Shown: positions 50,748 to 60,612, counted from the first letter of the stretch. The stretch is 64,000 nucleotides of DNA from Deferribacteraceae bacterium (GCA_020054865.1 JAIHAR010000006.1:1-64000), one strand, 5' to 3'. Translations and numbers: made by a program. Notes: generated by a model not told the origin, from the sequence alone.

Positions 50748-53051
50748 ATGGAACAATATGCTGTAATACCGTTAAGGGATATTGTCGTTTTCCCAACGAT
50801 GATAACCCCTATTTTTGTTGGTAGAAAGAGATCACTTAATGCTGTTGAAATTGCCAATGATACTGATAAAAAAATATTTTTAACGCTGCAGAAAAATCCT
50901 GAAAGTGAAAATCCGAAAAAAGATGATATTCATCAGATAGGTGTCGTTGCCGAAATATTGCAAACCCTTAAACTTCCTGATGGAACAAATAAAGTTCTTG
51001 TTGAAGGGCTTTATAGAGCAAAAGTAGTTGATTATATAGAAGATACGGATTGCAACTATGTAACTGCCCAGAGGATTGATGATGTTGTAAAAGATGAGTC
51101 TGTCAATGATGTTTTGAGGGAAACATTGCTTAAAACATTTGGGGAATATGCAAGAAGATTTGGTAAGATTCCAAAGGAGTTGTTTGAGACTATTTCTCAG
51201 ACAAAGGATATGACGAAACTTATTTACATGGTGGCTTCCAATGTTGCAACAAAAATAACTGAACTTCAGGAAGTGCTTGAGATAAGTGAGATTGATGGGA
51301 AAATAGAAAAACTTATTGAAATTATTGAAACCGAGATTGAAATTTCAAAGATTGATGAGCGGATAAAGCAACGAGTAAAAGCACAGATGACCAAAGCACA
51401 AAGAGAATATTATCTAAATGAACAGATAAAAGCAATAAACAAAGAGTTGGGAAGAGATGAAGATCTCAAGGCAGATTTGCAGGAAATAGAAGACAAAATT
51501 AAATCATTAAATCTAAATGAGCAGACAAGGGACAAGGCGCTAAAAGAGCTTAAAAAGTTGAAATCCATGCCGCCGATGAGCTCTGAGGCAACGGTAGTAA
51601 GAAATTATCTGGATTGGCTTATTTCTTTGCCATGGAATGAATACACGGAAGATAAACTTGATATAGATAATGCAGAAAAAATATTGGAAAGGGATCATTA
51701 CGGTCTTGAAAAACCAAAGGAAAGGATTTTAGAGTTTCTTGCCGTAAAGAAATTATCAAATAATTTAAAGGGGCCGATTTTATGCTTTGTAGGACCTCCC
51801 GGGGTGGGAAAAACTTCACTTGCCAAATCTATTGCTGAGGCTATGGGAAGAAAATTTGTAAGGATGAGTCTCGGCGGAGTGAGGGACGAGGCAGAGATAA
51901 GAGGGCATAGAAGAACCTATATCGGCTCTATGCCAGGTAAAATTATTCAGTCAATGAAGAAAGCAGGAAGTATGAATCCTGTGTTTCTGCTTGACGAAAT
52001 TGATAAAATAGGGGTTGATTTTAGAGGTGACCCTGCATCTGCTTTGCTGGAAACTCTTGATCCTGAACAAAATTCAACATTTATAGATCATTACCTGGAA
52101 GTAGAGTTTGACTTATCAAAGGTATTTTTCATAACAACGGCCAATAGTCTTGAAACTATTCCACATCCCCTTCTTGACAGGATGGAAGTAATAAGGGTAT
52201 CAGGGTATACAGAAAAAGAAAAGCATTCCATTGCCAGAAAATTTCTTATTCCCAAACAGCTAAAAGAGCATGGCCTTTCAGATGAGCAGGTAAAGATTAC
52301 AGATAGTGCCATTATAAGCATCATCAGGCATTATACAAGAGAAGCAGGTGTGAGAAATTTGCAAAGGGAAATTGGCTCAGTCATAAGAAAGGCAGCCAAA
52401 AAATTTGTATCGTCTGAAAAAATAAATAAGATTGAGATTTCCGGCAAAAATATTGAGAAGTATCTTGGTATAAAAAGGTACAGGCTTGAAGATTTTAAAG
52501 AAGAAAGAGGGGTGGGTGTTGCAACAGGACTTGCCTGGACACCATTTGGAGGAGAGATTCTTCAAACAGAGGTAGCCGTATTTGAAGGTACAGGTAAATT
52601 GATCATTACAGGCCACATTGGAGATGTAATGCAGGAGTCCGCCCAGATTGCATATTCGGTAGCAAAGAGCAGGGCTTCCAAATTTGGAATCCCGGGGTAC
52701 ATGTTTAAAGATTACGATATTCACCTGCATGTCCCTGAGGGCGCAGTGCCAAAGGATGGGCCTTCTGCAGGGATTACAATGGCAACAGCAATCATTTCTG
52801 CACTTTCTAAAAAAGAGGTAAATTTGCAGTTTGCAATGACAGGTGAGATTACATTAAGAGGTAAAGTACTTGCTGTCGGTGGTATCAAAGAGAAGGTATT
52901 GGCGGCCCACCGAAATGGAATCAGAGAAATCATATTACCAGCACAGAACAAAAAGGACTTGACAGAAATTCCTGATGATGTTAGAAGGGTGACTCAATTC
53001 TGCCTGGCTGAAACTATTGATGAAGTATTGGATAAAGTTATAATAAAATAA
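50748..53051 (+). CDS. lon: ATP-dependent protease Lon
   Basis: A 767-residue Lon. The N-domain begins YAVIPLRDIVVFPTMITPIF; the AAA+ part has CFVGPPGVGKTSLAKSIAEA and VFLLDEIDKIG. The protease domain has the catalytic Ser in PKDGPSAGITMA and Lys in VGGIKEKVLAAHRNG. GAAGGAG lies before ATG 50748; an upstream in-frame start would run through the clpX terminator. It degrades misfolded and regulatory proteins and follows clpX in a proteostasis block. Confidence 0.97.
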   Translation: MEQYAVIPLRDIVVFPTMITPIFVGRKRSLNAVEIANDTDKKIFLTLQKNPESENPKKDDIHQIGVVAEILQTLKLPDGTNKVLVEGLYRAKVVDYIEDTDCNYVTAQRIDDVVKDESVNDVLRETLLKTFGEYARRFGKIPKELFETISQTKDMTKLIYMVASNVATKITELQEVLEISEIDGKIEKLIEIIETEIEISKIDERIKQRVKAQMTKAQREYYLNEQIKAINKELGRDEDLKADLQEIEDKIKSLNLNEQTRDKALKELKKLKSMPPMSSEATVVRNYLDWLISLPWNEYTEDKLDIDNAEKILERDHYGLEKPKERILEFLAVKKLSNNLKGPILCFVGPPGVGKTSLAKSIAEAMGRKFVRMSLGGVRDEAEIRGHRRTYIGSMPGKIIQSMKKAGSMNPVFLLDEIDKIGVDFRGDPASALLETLDPEQNSTFIDHYLEVEFDLSKVFFITTANSLETIPHPLLDRMEVIRVSGYTEKEKHSIARKFLIPKQLKEHGLSDEQVKITDSAIISIIRHYTREAGVRNLQREIGSVIRKAAKKFVSSEKINKIEISGKNIEKYLGIKRYRLEDFKEERGVGVATGLAWTPFGGEILQTEVAVFEGTGKLIITGHIGDVMQESAQIAYSVAKSRASKFGIPGYMFKDYDIHLHVPEGAVPKDGPSAGITMATAIISALSKKEVNLQFAMTGEITLRGKVLAVGGIKEKVLAAHRNGIREIILPAQNKKDLTEIPDDVRRVTQFCLAETIDEVLDKVIIK

Positions 53052-53065
53052 AAGGGGTGATTAGC

Positions 53066-53284
53066 TTGGCTACAAATGCTGTTGTTAAAGTTGAAGGCGA
53101 TAATGTCGATTTTGCCATAAGACTTCTCAAGAAGAAAGTTGAAAGAGAAGGTCTTATCAGGGAAATCAAAAAACATGCTTACTATGAAAAGCCTACAGAA
53201 GTCAGAAGAAAAAAGATTCTCAAGGCTCGTCGTAAGCAGCAGAAACTTGTCAGAAAACTTCAAGAAAAGTACAAATACTATTAA
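53066..53284 (+). CDS. rpsU: 30S ribosomal protein S21
   Basis: A 72-residue bS21. Key segments are VKVEGDNVDFAIRLLKKKVE and KKHAYYEKPTEVRRKK in order, with a basic tail. The start is TTG at 53066, seven bases after AGGGGTGA. It lies 14 bases after lon and is followed by a strong terminator. Confidence 0.95.
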   Translation: MATNAVVKVEGDNVDFAIRLLKKKVEREGLIREIKKHAYYEKPTEVRRKKILKARRKQQKLVRKLQEKYKYY

Positions 53285-53289
53285 AAAAT

Positions 53290-53313
53290 CCGGCCACCTG
53301 GCCGGTTTTTTTT
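53290..53313 (+). terminator. Terminator after rpsU
   Basis: CCGGCC (53290-53295), loop ACCT, GGCCGG (53300-53305), then eight T. A textbook intrinsic terminator. Confidence 0.92.
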
Positions 53314-53386
53314 ATATCTTTTTATATCAAATAACAGTTAAAAATCTATCGAAAATGTGCTAACATCTTAAAAAAGGTGGTTTGTT

Positions 53387-55009
53387 ATGAAGATTTCAGG
53401 GAATATTGTAGATGTTGTAAACCGTAAAATATTTACCGGTATTATCCATGTAGAAGATGGAAAAATAAAGGACATTTCAGAAGAAAAGTTTGAGTCGGAT
53501 AAATATATTATCCCGGGTTTTATAGATTCCCACGTGCATATAGAAAGCTCAATGCTGCTCCCTTATGAATTTGGGAGAATTGCTGCAACCCATGGAACGG
53601 TTTCATGCATCTGTGACCCCCATGAAATTGCAAATGTAATGGGGCTTAAGGGGGTGGAATTTATGATTGAGAATTCCAGACAATCCCCGATAAAAATATA
53701 TTTTGGCGCGCCATCATGTGTGCCTGCAACAGGTTTTGAGACTGCCGGTGGTAAAATAGACATAAATGATATTCGGTATCTGTTTAAGCGGTATGGTCTG
53801 AAATGTTTAAGCGAAGTGATGAATGTGCCCGGTGTAATTTACAATGATCCTGATGTAGTTGAAAAAATTAACTTGGCAAAAAGTTTGGGCAGAAAAATTG
53901 ATGGTCATGCACCGAGACTTACAGGGGAGAGTCTGAAAAAGTATGTGGATGCTGGTATTGGCACCGATCATGAGTGTACTGATATCAATGAGGCTATTGA
54001 AAAAATCAAACTTGGGATGAAGGTGCAGATTCGAAACGGTTCTGCTGCAAAGGACTTTGATGAGTTGTTTGAACTTATTGATATGTATCCCGAAAACTGC
54101 ATGTTTTGCACCGATGATTTGCATCCTGACAATCTAGTAAATGGTCATATAAACCTCATTGTAAAAGAAGCTGTGTCAAGGGGTGCGGACTTGTTTAATG
54201 TATTGCAGATTGCCTGCGTGAATCCTGTAAGACACTACGGCCTTTGTACTGGAACATTACAGGTTGGGGATAATGCAGACTTTCTCATAGTTTCTGATCT
54301 TAAAAATTTCGAAGTATTAAGAACATATGTCAATGGGAAGGTTGTTGCCAAAAATGGGGTTGCTGATTGCAAGCATCAAGAGTTTGATAAGATAAATAAC
54401 TTTGCAAAGTATATGGTGAGTGAATCTGAGTTTAAAGTCTATTCGGAGATACCAAAGGATGTAAATGTAATTGTTATAAATGATGGAAGTCTTGTCACAG
54501 AAAGAGAGAAGGTAAAATTAAGACCACAAAATGGCAATTTATCTGCGGATGTTGAAAATGATATTTTAAAGATTGCAGTGGTTAATCGTTATAAAAAGTC
54601 AAAACCATCAGTCGGATTTGTAAAAAATTTTGGTATAAAAAGAGGTGCTGTGGCATCAAGTGTGGCTCATGATTCACACAATATTGTAGCGGTAGGTTGC
54701 GATGATTTTAGTTTGTGCAGGGTTGTAAATATCGTTATGGAAAATGAAGGGGGGGTTGCTGTTGTTGACGGCGGCGAACAGTTAATTTTGCCCCTGCCGT
54801 TTGGGGGCATAATGAGTGGTGAAGAAGGATATCGTGTTTCAAATCAATACAGGCTTTTGGATGAAAAAGTTAAAAAAATGGGCAGCCCACTTATGTCCCC
54901 CTTTATGACTTTGTCATTTCTTGCTTTGCTGGTCATACCAAGTTTGAAGATAAGCGATAAGGGGCTTTTTGATTCAGAAGATTTTAAGTTTATTAGTGTA
55001 TTGGAATAA
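53387..55009 (+). CDS. ade: Adenine deaminase
   Basis: A 540-residue amidohydrolase that turns adenine into hypoxanthine. The metal-binding IIPGFIDSHVHIESSMLLP, the segment CDPHEIANVMG, KIDGHAPRL, GIGTDHECTD and CTDDLHPDNLV are in family order. The C-terminal domain (about 375-540) includes VAHDSHNIVAVGCDD and LPLPFGGIMS. AAGGTGG precedes the ATG. It appears to be transcribed alone after the rpsU terminator. Confidence 0.94.
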   Translation: MKISGNIVDVVNRKIFTGIIHVEDGKIKDISEEKFESDKYIIPGFIDSHVHIESSMLLPYEFGRIAATHGTVSCICDPHEIANVMGLKGVEFMIENSRQSPIKIYFGAPSCVPATGFETAGGKIDINDIRYLFKRYGLKCLSEVMNVPGVIYNDPDVVEKINLAKSLGRKIDGHAPRLTGESLKKYVDAGIGTDHECTDINEAIEKIKLGMKVQIRNGSAAKDFDELFELIDMYPENCMFCTDDLHPDNLVNGHINLIVKEAVSRGADLFNVLQIACVNPVRHYGLCTGTLQVGDNADFLIVSDLKNFEVLRTYVNGKVVAKNGVADCKHQEFDKINNFAKYMVSESEFKVYSEIPKDVNVIVINDGSLVTEREKVKLRPQNGNLSADVENDILKIAVVNRYKKSKPSVGFVKNFGIKRGAVASSVAHDSHNIVAVGCDDFSLCRVVNIVMENEGGVAVVDGGEQLILPLPFGGIMSGEEGYRVSNQYRLLDEKVKKMGSPLMSPFMTLSFLALLVIPSLKISDKGLFDSEDFKFISVLE

Positions 55010-55048
55010 CAGGTGACAAGTGTGAAAAAATAGTGTAAATAGTTTTTT

Positions 55049-55792
55049 ATGAAGGAAGTTTTACTTTTTTTAGTAGGGATTTTGACCGGTTTTGTGAATG
55101 TGATAGCAGGTGGAGGTTCATTTTTAACGATACCTCTACTAATATTTATGGGGCTTCCGCCTACAGTTGCAAATGGTACCAACAGGCTTGGTATCTTTCT
55201 TCAAAGTCTTTTTGCGGTTAGAAAATTTCACCAGTATGGCGTAATCCCGGTAAAATTTGCCATCTTTGTAGCAATTCCTGCTACTTTAGGAAGTTTACTT
55301 GGTGCATATTGGGCAACAATTATCAGTGAAACTTCATTTAAGAAATATCTTGCAATTTTGATGATTGTTATCACTTTGATAACACTTTACAATCCTCTTA
55401 ATAAGTTAAAGACCAAACAGGACGAAGACTTCTCTTTAAGAAGAAAAATTGCAATTTTTATTGTATTTTTCATTATTGGAATTTATGGGGGATTTATCCA
55501 GGCTGGCGTTGGTTTTTTGATTCTTGCAGGAATGATGCTAACCGGTTATGACCTTGTCGCCGGTAATGCCGTAAAAACATTTGTAATACTCATATTTACC
55601 CTTTTTGCCCTTGTCATTTTCATTGCAAATTCAAAGGTTAATTTTACGCTTGGACTGATTCTTGGTGCTGGCAGCATCATAGGGGCAATTCTTGGCACTA
55701 CCGTAAGTGTTAAAAAAGGCAATAAGTTTATTCAATATTTTGTAACAGTCTGTATTTTTATTTTTTCCGTAAAACTTCTCTTTTTCAAATAA
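55049..55792 (+). CDS. TauE/SafE-family membrane permease
   Basis: A 247-residue protein with about eight hydrophobic helices and the two family repeats: GFVNVIAGGGSFLTIPLLI (about 12-30) and GIYGGFIQAGVGFLILAGM (about 143-161). Members export sulfite or organosulfonates or have unknown anion substrates. The substrate is not evident here. It lies 39 bases after ade. Confidence 0.88.
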   Translation: MKEVLLFLVGILTGFVNVIAGGGSFLTIPLLIFMGLPPTVANGTNRLGIFLQSLFAVRKFHQYGVIPVKFAIFVAIPATLGSLLGAYWATIISETSFKKYLAILMIVITLITLYNPLNKLKTKQDEDFSLRRKIAIFIVFFIIGIYGGFIQAGVGFLILAGMMLTGYDLVAGNAVKTFVILIFTLFALVIFIANSKVNFTLGLILGAGSIIGAILGTTVSVKKGNKFIQYFVTVCIFIFSVKLLFFK

Positions 55793-55825
55793 AATTCAAT
55801 TTACATTTTTGAAGGAATTTTTGTC

Positions 55826-55869
55826 TTGAATAAATTTCCGTTTTGTTTATATATACCCCTATAGGGTAT
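55826..55869 (+). promoter_or_regulatory. copA promoter with CsoR-type operator
   Basis: TTGAAT (55826-55831), 16 bases, TATATA (55848-55853), directly followed by ATACCC-CTATA-GGGTAT (55853-55869). The G/C-tract palindrome is the form bound by CsoR-type copper sensors. Overlap with the promoter implies repression lifted by Cu(I). No csoR gene is in the window. Confidence 0.75.
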
Positions 55870-55881
55870 AGGAGATTATGT

Positions 55882-58215
55882 ATGAATTATATTTTATCCG
55901 TAAAAGGTATGACTTGCGCTGCCTGTGCAAGACGAATAGATGTCAGCCTCAATAAGATTGAAGGCGTTAAAAATGTATCGGTTAACCTTGTGGCGGAAAA
56001 GGTTACTTTTGAGTCAAACAAAAATGGGATTCTTGATGAAGTTATATCAAAAATAGAGGGGCTTGGCTACGAGGTTGAAAGGGAAAGGGTTGATTTCATG
56101 ATTGACGGTATGACCTGTGCAGCTTGTTCAAGCAGGATAGAAAAGCAGGTTGCTAAGATGAATGGAGTTTTAAGCTCGACAGTGAATCTTACTACGGGCA
56201 AAGGTACGTTTTATATTGCAAAAGGGATGATTTCAGAAAAGGACATAAAAGATAAAATTGAAAGCCTTGGCTACCAGCCCAGAGCATTAAAAAATGAAAT
56301 ATTGGCTGAAAGTGACAAAGCGATAGTTGAGAAAAAAATCAAACTGTTGCTTTCAATTTTTGTGTCTTTACCATTGTTGTTTTCAATGTTTGATATGATT
56401 TTTGATATATACATAATACCTGATTTTCTTTCTAACAAATATGTCCAACTTGCCCTTGGCAGCATTGTTCAGTTTTATTGTGGATTTCAGTTTTATAAAG
56501 GTGCATATGCAAATTTGAGACATTTTAGTGCAAATATGGATGTCCTTGTCGCTCTTGGAACATCTGCAGCGTATTTTTTTAGTGTTTACAATATGTTTTC
56601 GGGAGGACATCTGTACTTTGAGACTTCTGCAATTCTTATCACTCTTATACTTCTTGGAAAATACCTTGAGGAAAGAGCTAAAGGCAAAACCAAAGAAGCA
56701 ATTTCAAAACTTATGGACCTTACCCCCAAAAAGGCAAGGGTCGTCAGAGATGGTGTTGAGTTGGATATCCCCACTGAAGAGGTTAAGGTGGGTGATATTG
56801 TTATAGTAAGACCAGGTGAAAAACTGCCTGTTGATGGTGTCATTGTGGAAGGGCAGACATACATTGATGAATCTATGCTCACCGGGGAAAGTGCTCCTGT
56901 GAAAAAAGGTGTTGAAGATGAAGTAATAGGCGCGACAATAAATAAAAACAATACATTCAAATACAAGGCGACAAAAGTAGGCCAGGATACAATGCTTTCT
57001 CAGATAGTTAAAATTATTGAAGAAGCACAGGGCTCTAAAGCTCCAATCCAGCGATTTGCTGACGTTATATCAGGTTATTTTGTCCCTGTTGTTATAGTTA
57101 TATCAATTTTAACATTTATCTACTGGTATTTATTGGGAAGTCAGCACGATATAAATATAAGTATAATTAATATGGTGGCAGTGCTTGTCATAGCTTGTCC
57201 ATGTGCCCTTGGGCTTGCAACACCCACTTCAATAATGGTGGCAACGGGGAAGGCGGCAGAAAACGGTATTTTGTTTAAGGGAGGGGAATATCTTGAAAAG
57301 CTGCACAAAGTGACAGCGGTGGTCTTTGATAAAACAGGAACAATTACCATAGGAAAACCGGTGGTCAGTGAAATTGTTGGAGAAAATAAAAATCTCATTT
57401 TAAAATATGCCGCATCGATTGAGAAATATTCCGAACATCCTATAGCAGAAGCAATAGTTTCTTCTTATAAAAATGATTTCTTTGATGTCAAAAATGTGGA
57501 AGCAATCCCTGGAAAAGGTATCATTGGTGAAATCGATGGCAAAAAGGTATTGGCAGGTTCAAAAAGATTTATAGAGGAGCACCTGAAATTGGATTCAGAT
57601 GAATACAAAATTTCAGGAACAATCGTTTATGTTGCATATGATGGTAAACTTCTCGGAAAAATCTCTGTAAAAGATGATCTCAAACCAGGTTCAATTGAGG
57701 GGATAAAATTATTGAAGAGTAAAGGCTTAAAATTGTTTATGCTTACAGGAGATAACCTTCAAACTGCACATGAAATTGCAAAAAGTGCCGGAATTGAAAA
57801 TGTTATAGCGGAGGTACTTCCCCACGAGAAATCGGATAAAATCAAAGAACTAAGAGATTCGGGAGAAATTGTGGCAATGGTTGGTGATGGAATAAACGAT
57901 GCGCCGGCTCTTGCTGTTGCTGATATTGGGATTGCAATAGGCACAGGAACGGATATAGCCATAGAAGCAGCTGATGTAACGCTGGTAAAAGGGGATATTG
58001 TATCGGTGGCAAAGAGTATAGATTTAAGTCATGCAACAATGAAAAATATCAGGCAAAATCTATTCTGGGCACTTATTTACAACATTATCGGAATACCTGT
58101 GGCAGCATCAGGCTATTTGAATCCTATAATTGCAGGTGCTGCAATGGCTTTTAGTTCGGTTTCTGTTGTTAGCAATGCACTAAGATTAAAAAGGTGGAAG
58201 TTTAACAAATCATAA
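55882..58215 (+). CDS. copA: Copper-translocating P-type ATPase
   Basis: A 777-residue P1B-ATPase. Two N-terminal heavy-metal domains carry [11 protein letters not shown] (about 8-18) and [11 protein letters not shown] (about 76-86). The transmembrane metal motif is [11 protein letters not shown], the phosphorylation site [11 protein letters not shown], the hinge [12 protein letters not shown], and the actuator [20 protein letters not shown] is typical of Cu(I) exporters. ATG 55882 has AGGAG seven bases upstream. A copper chaperone gene follows after 12 bases. Confidence 0.96.
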   Translation: MNYILSVKGMTCAACARRIDVSLNKIEGVKNVSVNLVAEKVTFESNKNGILDEVISKIEGLGYEVERERVDFMIDGMTCAACSSRIEKQVAKMNGVLSSTVNLTTGKGTFYIAKGMISEKDIKDKIESLGYQPRALKNEILAESDKAIVEKKIKLLLSIFVSLPLLFSMFDMIFDIYIIPDFLSNKYVQLALGSIVQFYCGFQFYKGAYANLRHFSANMDVLVALGTSAAYFFSVYNMFSGGHLYFETSAILITLILLGKYLEERAKGKTKEAISKLMDLTPKKARVVRDGVELDIPTEEVKVGDIVIVRPGEKLPVDGVIVEGQTYIDESMLTGESAPVKKGVEDEVIGATINKNNTFKYKATKVGQDTMLSQIVKIIEEAQGSKAPIQRFADVISGYFVPVVIVISILTFIYWYLLGSQHDINISIINMVAVLVIACPCALGLATPTSIMVATGKAAENGILFKGGEYLEKLHKVTAVVFDKTGTITIGKPVVSEIVGENKNLILKYAASIEKYSEHPIAEAIVSSYKNDFFDVKNVEAIPGKGIIGEIDGKKVLAGSKRFIEEHLKLDSDEYKISGTIVYVAYDGKLLGKISVKDDLKPGSIEGIKLLKSKGLKLFMLTGDNLQTAHEIAKSAGIENVIAEVLPHEKSDKIKELRDSGEIVAMVGDGINDAPALAVADIGIAIGTGTDIAIEAADVTLVKGDIVSVAKSIDLSHATMKNIRQNLFWALIYNIIGIPVAASGYLNPIIAGAAMAFSSVSVVSNALRLKRWKFNKS

Positions 58216-58227
58216 GGAGGAAAATTT

Positions 58228-58437
58228 ATGAAAGAAGTAAAGCTGACTGTTAATGGTATGAGTTGCCATCATTGCAAGAATGCTGTGGAATCATCGTTAA
58301 AGAAGCTTCAGGGTGTGGAAAACGCCGAGGTAAATCTTGCGGAAAAGAGTGTTAAGGTGATTTTTGACGAGGCAAAGGTTAATCTTGAAAAGATTTATAA
58401 TGAAATTGAGGAAGCAGGTTACGAGCCTGTAAAGTAA
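58228..58437 (+). CDS. copZ: CopZ-like copper chaperone (HMA domain)
   Basis: A 69-residue single HMA domain: VNGMSCHHCKNAVESSLKKL carries the CxxC metal site (C13/C16). The following GVENAEVNLAEKSVKV and EEAGYEPV are normal for the fold. It should deliver Cu(I) to CopA, encoded upstream. AAGGAGG precedes the ATG; a palindromic terminator follows. Confidence 0.93.
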   Translation: MKEVKLTVNGMSCHHCKNAVESSLKKLQGVENAEVNLAEKSVKVIFDEAKVNLEKIYNEIEEAGYEPVK

Positions 58438-58445
58438 GAATTAAA

Positions 58446-58467
58446 AAAGCGGGGATATCCCCGCTTT
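58446..58467. terminator. Bidirectional terminator between copZ and the HIT gene
   Basis: The 22 bases from 58446 to 58467 form a perfect palindrome with the arms AAAGCGGGGA and TCCCCGCTTT. It sits between converging stops, overlapping the HIT stop codon by two bases. Confidence 0.8.
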
Positions 58468-58882
58468 ATCTATTTAGGATATCCGCTACCTTTTTTGCCC
58501 AAAGGCACATATCTTCCTGAGAAGCATAAGCTCTATGTTTTACCCCAAAACTTATTCCGTCCTCCTTGAATCTCGGTATAATGTGAATATGGGAATGGAA
58601 TACTTCCTGTCCACCTGCCTCTTCAATGTTTTGAATAATATTAAAGCCATCGCATTTATATGCAAGTTTCATTGCATTTGTGATTTTTTTTAAGGTAGGG
58701 TAAACTTTGTCTGCAATATCATCCGGAGCATCAAGGACATTTACAAAATGCTTTTTGGGAATAAGTAATGTGTGACCTAAGTTTACCGGTCTTATATCAA
58801 GGATGGCCACAAAATAATCGTCCTCGTAAACTTTGCTACATGGAAGTTTACCTTTTATTAAGTTGCAAAAAATACAGTCCAT
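58466..58882 (-). CDS. HIT-family hydrolase
   Basis: A 138-residue histidine-triad nucleotide hydrolase. The opening CIFCNLIKGKLPCSKVYED has the zinc-type CxxC. LIPKKHFVNVLD and the triad HSHIHIIPRF (about 95-104) follow. Probable substrates are dinucleoside polyphosphates or nucleoside phosphoramidates. AGGAGG-like SD lies before the ATG. It is monocistronic. Confidence 0.92.
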   Translation of the reverse strand: MDCIFCNLIKGKLPCSKVYEDDYFVAILDIRPVNLGHTLLIPKKHFVNVLDAPDDIADKVYPTLKKITNAMKLAYKCDGFNIIQNIEEAGGQEVFHSHIHIIPRFKEDGISFGVKHRAYASQEDMCLWAKKVADILNR

Positions 58883-58983
58883 CTTTTCCTCCTGTGCTTT
58901 ATATCTTTATTTTTGATATAAATTATTATAGTATATTTTAGCAAATTTACAACACAAGTCGTCCGTCGGTAAATGGGTTAATA

Positions 58984-59037
58984 GGTGAGTTACTTTGTTT
59001 GCAAGGCCTATCCTGTTATGGTCTAAGGTAATTCACC
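58984..59037. ncRNA. Long intergenic hairpin of unknown function
   Basis: GGTGAGTTACTTTG (58984-58997) pairs with 59024-59037 over 14 bp, allowing three G-U pairs, and an inner AGGCC (59004-59008)/GGTCT (59020-59024) stem can form. It lies between the HIT gene and the HAD gene. No T run follows the arm on the plus strand; A6 then comes. It may be a 5' leader structure of the HAD operon or an independent RNA. I recognise no family. Confidence 0.4.
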
Positions 59038-59064
59038 AAAAAATTAAGTTTTTTAAAAGAGGCA

Positions 59065-59694
59065 ATGTTGAAAAATTATATTTTTGACCTGGATAACACT
59101 CTATACAGTCCGGAAAAAGATGTGTTGAAAGAGATTGACAGACGCATAAATATTTTTATGCACAGTAAGCTTAATCTAAAGAATGTAAATGAACTTAGAA
59201 AATATTATCGGGATAACTACGGGACTACCCTGTTGGGATTAATGAAGCATCATGGAACAAACCCTCGTGATTATCTGGATTTTGTCCACGATATTGAGTA
59301 TGAAAAACTTCTCGATAAAGACGAAAATCTGATATCTGTACTTGGCAGCATTGAAGGTAAAAAGATTATTTTTACAAACGGCTCGTACATGCATGCAGTA
59401 AACACTCTTACCTGTTTAGGTGTTATTGATATGTTTGACAATATCTTTTCCATTGAAAACTATATTGAATATCCCAAACCTTTTGAGCCGTCATACGACA
59501 AAGTCATCAAAGCCTTACAGATTTTGCCCGAAGAAAGTTTGTACTTTGAAGACTCAAAAAGAAACTTAAACGCAGCAAAAAAGTTTAATTTTAAGACTGC
59601 GCTTGTTTGGGACAGGGATGAAGATTTTGATTATTCTTTTGATACAATATATGATATAATTCAACTAAAAGATGCAGAGGTGAATGTTGGATAA
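59065..59694 (+). CDS. HAD-superfamily phosphatase, pyrimidine 5'-nucleotidase-like
   Basis: A 209-residue HAD protein. Motif I is YIFDLDNTLYSP (5-16), motif II IIFTNGSYMHAV, and motif IV LYFEDSKRNLNAAKKF. A helical cap between motifs I and II (RDNYGTTLLGLM) matches the yeast SDT1/PHM8-type pyrimidine 5'-nucleotidase group. Substrate is inferred only. It heads the six-gene signalling-to-ubiE stretch and overlaps the next gene by 11 bases. Confidence 0.85.
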   Translation: MLKNYIFDLDNTLYSPEKDVLKEIDRRINIFMHSKLNLKNVNELRKYYRDNYGTTLLGLMKHHGTNPRDYLDFVHDIEYEKLLDKDENLISVLGSIEGKKIIFTNGSYMHAVNTLTCLGVIDMFDNIFSIENYIEYPKPFEPSYDKVIKALQILPEESLYFEDSKRNLNAAKKFNFKTALVWDRDEDFDYSFDTIYDIIQLKDAEVNVG

Positions 59695-60250
59695 AACAAC
59701 AAAAGACTTATACAGCTTTTTTTCGCACAATATCAGAACGTTCAATGCTGAGATTGTAACCACAATCGAATGTTTGAAGGTGGGTTTTATTGATAAGGAT
59801 AGCGAAGAGTTTGATACTGTGTATGAGGCTTCATATCTTCTTGATCTATATGATTCGTGTTTGAGTATAATACTTGATTATTTAGATGGAGCAAAAATAG
59901 AAAAAAAGAGTGAAGAAGTTGATATTGTAAGGATTACGGAAGAATTTTTGGAGTCCATAAAAGGATATTTAACTGCAAGTGGTCTTAATATTGTGAAAAA
60001 CTTTAATGATGAAATATGGTATACTGACAGTTATATATTTAAAAATATTTATAAAATTGTTCTTTATGAGTTTATCAAAACAGCGTCAAAGGGGATTAGT
60101 TTTAATATTGCAGGTGCGATTGAAATAGAAGCTGATGAGATTATTGGTGCGTTGCCTGATATCTTTAAGACGTTTCAGGAGATATTTGATAAAATCGGGT
60201 TTAAACTGAAGTTTGATAACAAGAAAATTGTTCTGGAGTATCTTTCATGA
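59684..60250 (+). CDS. H-box protein: histidine-kinase-like dimerisation domain with degraded ATPase part
   Basis: A 188-residue cytoplasmic protein. Residues 11-24 (SFFSHNIRTFNAEI) resemble the H-box of sensor kinases, with His15 as the candidate phosphate acceptor, although the usual Pro after RT is missing. Residues 95-188 look like a worn-down kinase ATP-binding domain (YKIVLYEFIKTASKG where the N-box would be, no G-boxes). It has no sensor or membrane segment. It might be a Spo0B/ChpT-like phosphotransferase for the receiver encoded next, with a four-base overlap. I do not recognise a named family. Confidence 0.6.
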   Translation: MLDKTTKDLYSFFSHNIRTFNAEIVTTIECLKVGFIDKDSEEFDTVYEASYLLDLYDSCLSIILDYLDGAKIEKKSEEVDIVRITEEFLESIKGYLTASGLNIVKNFNDEIWYTDSYIFKNIYKIVLYEFIKTASKGISFNIAGAIEIEADEIIGALPDIFKTFQEIFDKIGFKLKFDNKKIVLEYLS

Positions 60251-60612
60251 GAGTACTTATCGCAGATGATGAACTACGACTTAGAAAAGTAGTTGCTTTG
60301 CACTTAAAAAAAAGCGGCCTTGATGTTATCGAGGTTTCAAACGGTAGGCAGGCCATAGAAAAGGCAAAAGAATGCAAACCTGATGTTATAGTCCTTGATG
60401 TTATGATGCCTGAAATGAACGGGCTTGAAGCGTTGAGTCATATCAAGTCTGACAATATGTTAAAAAATATCCCGGTGATAATGCTCTCTGCAAAGGCAAC
60501 AGGAGAAGATATTGAAAAGGGCATGGCTTTAGGGGCTGCATGCTATTTGACAAAACCTTTCAGCCCAAAACAGTTGCTGGATGAAATAAACAAACTGGGT
60601 GTAAAACTGTAA
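60247..60612 (+). CDS. Stand-alone response regulator receiver (CheY-like)
   Basis: A 121-residue receiver domain with no output domain. The acidic pair is DD (7-8), the phospho-acceptor Asp51 (VIVLDVMMPEMNG), switch Ser81 (MLSAKA) and Lys103 (YLTKPFSP). All needed residues are present. It overlaps the H-box gene by four bases and ends next to the HDOD gene, so it probably relays phosphorylation within this operon. Confidence 0.93.
   Translation: MRVLIADDELRLRKVVALHLKKSGLDVIEVSNGRQAIEKAKECKPDVIVLDVMMPEMNGLEALSHIKSDNMLKNIPVIMLSAKATGEDIEKGMALGAACYLTKPFSPKQLLDEINKLGVKL

Noticed and set aside
58446-58467. Regulatory operator (22-bp perfect palindrome)
   Set aside because: Position between two converging stops and the A/T flanks make a shared terminator the simpler reading.
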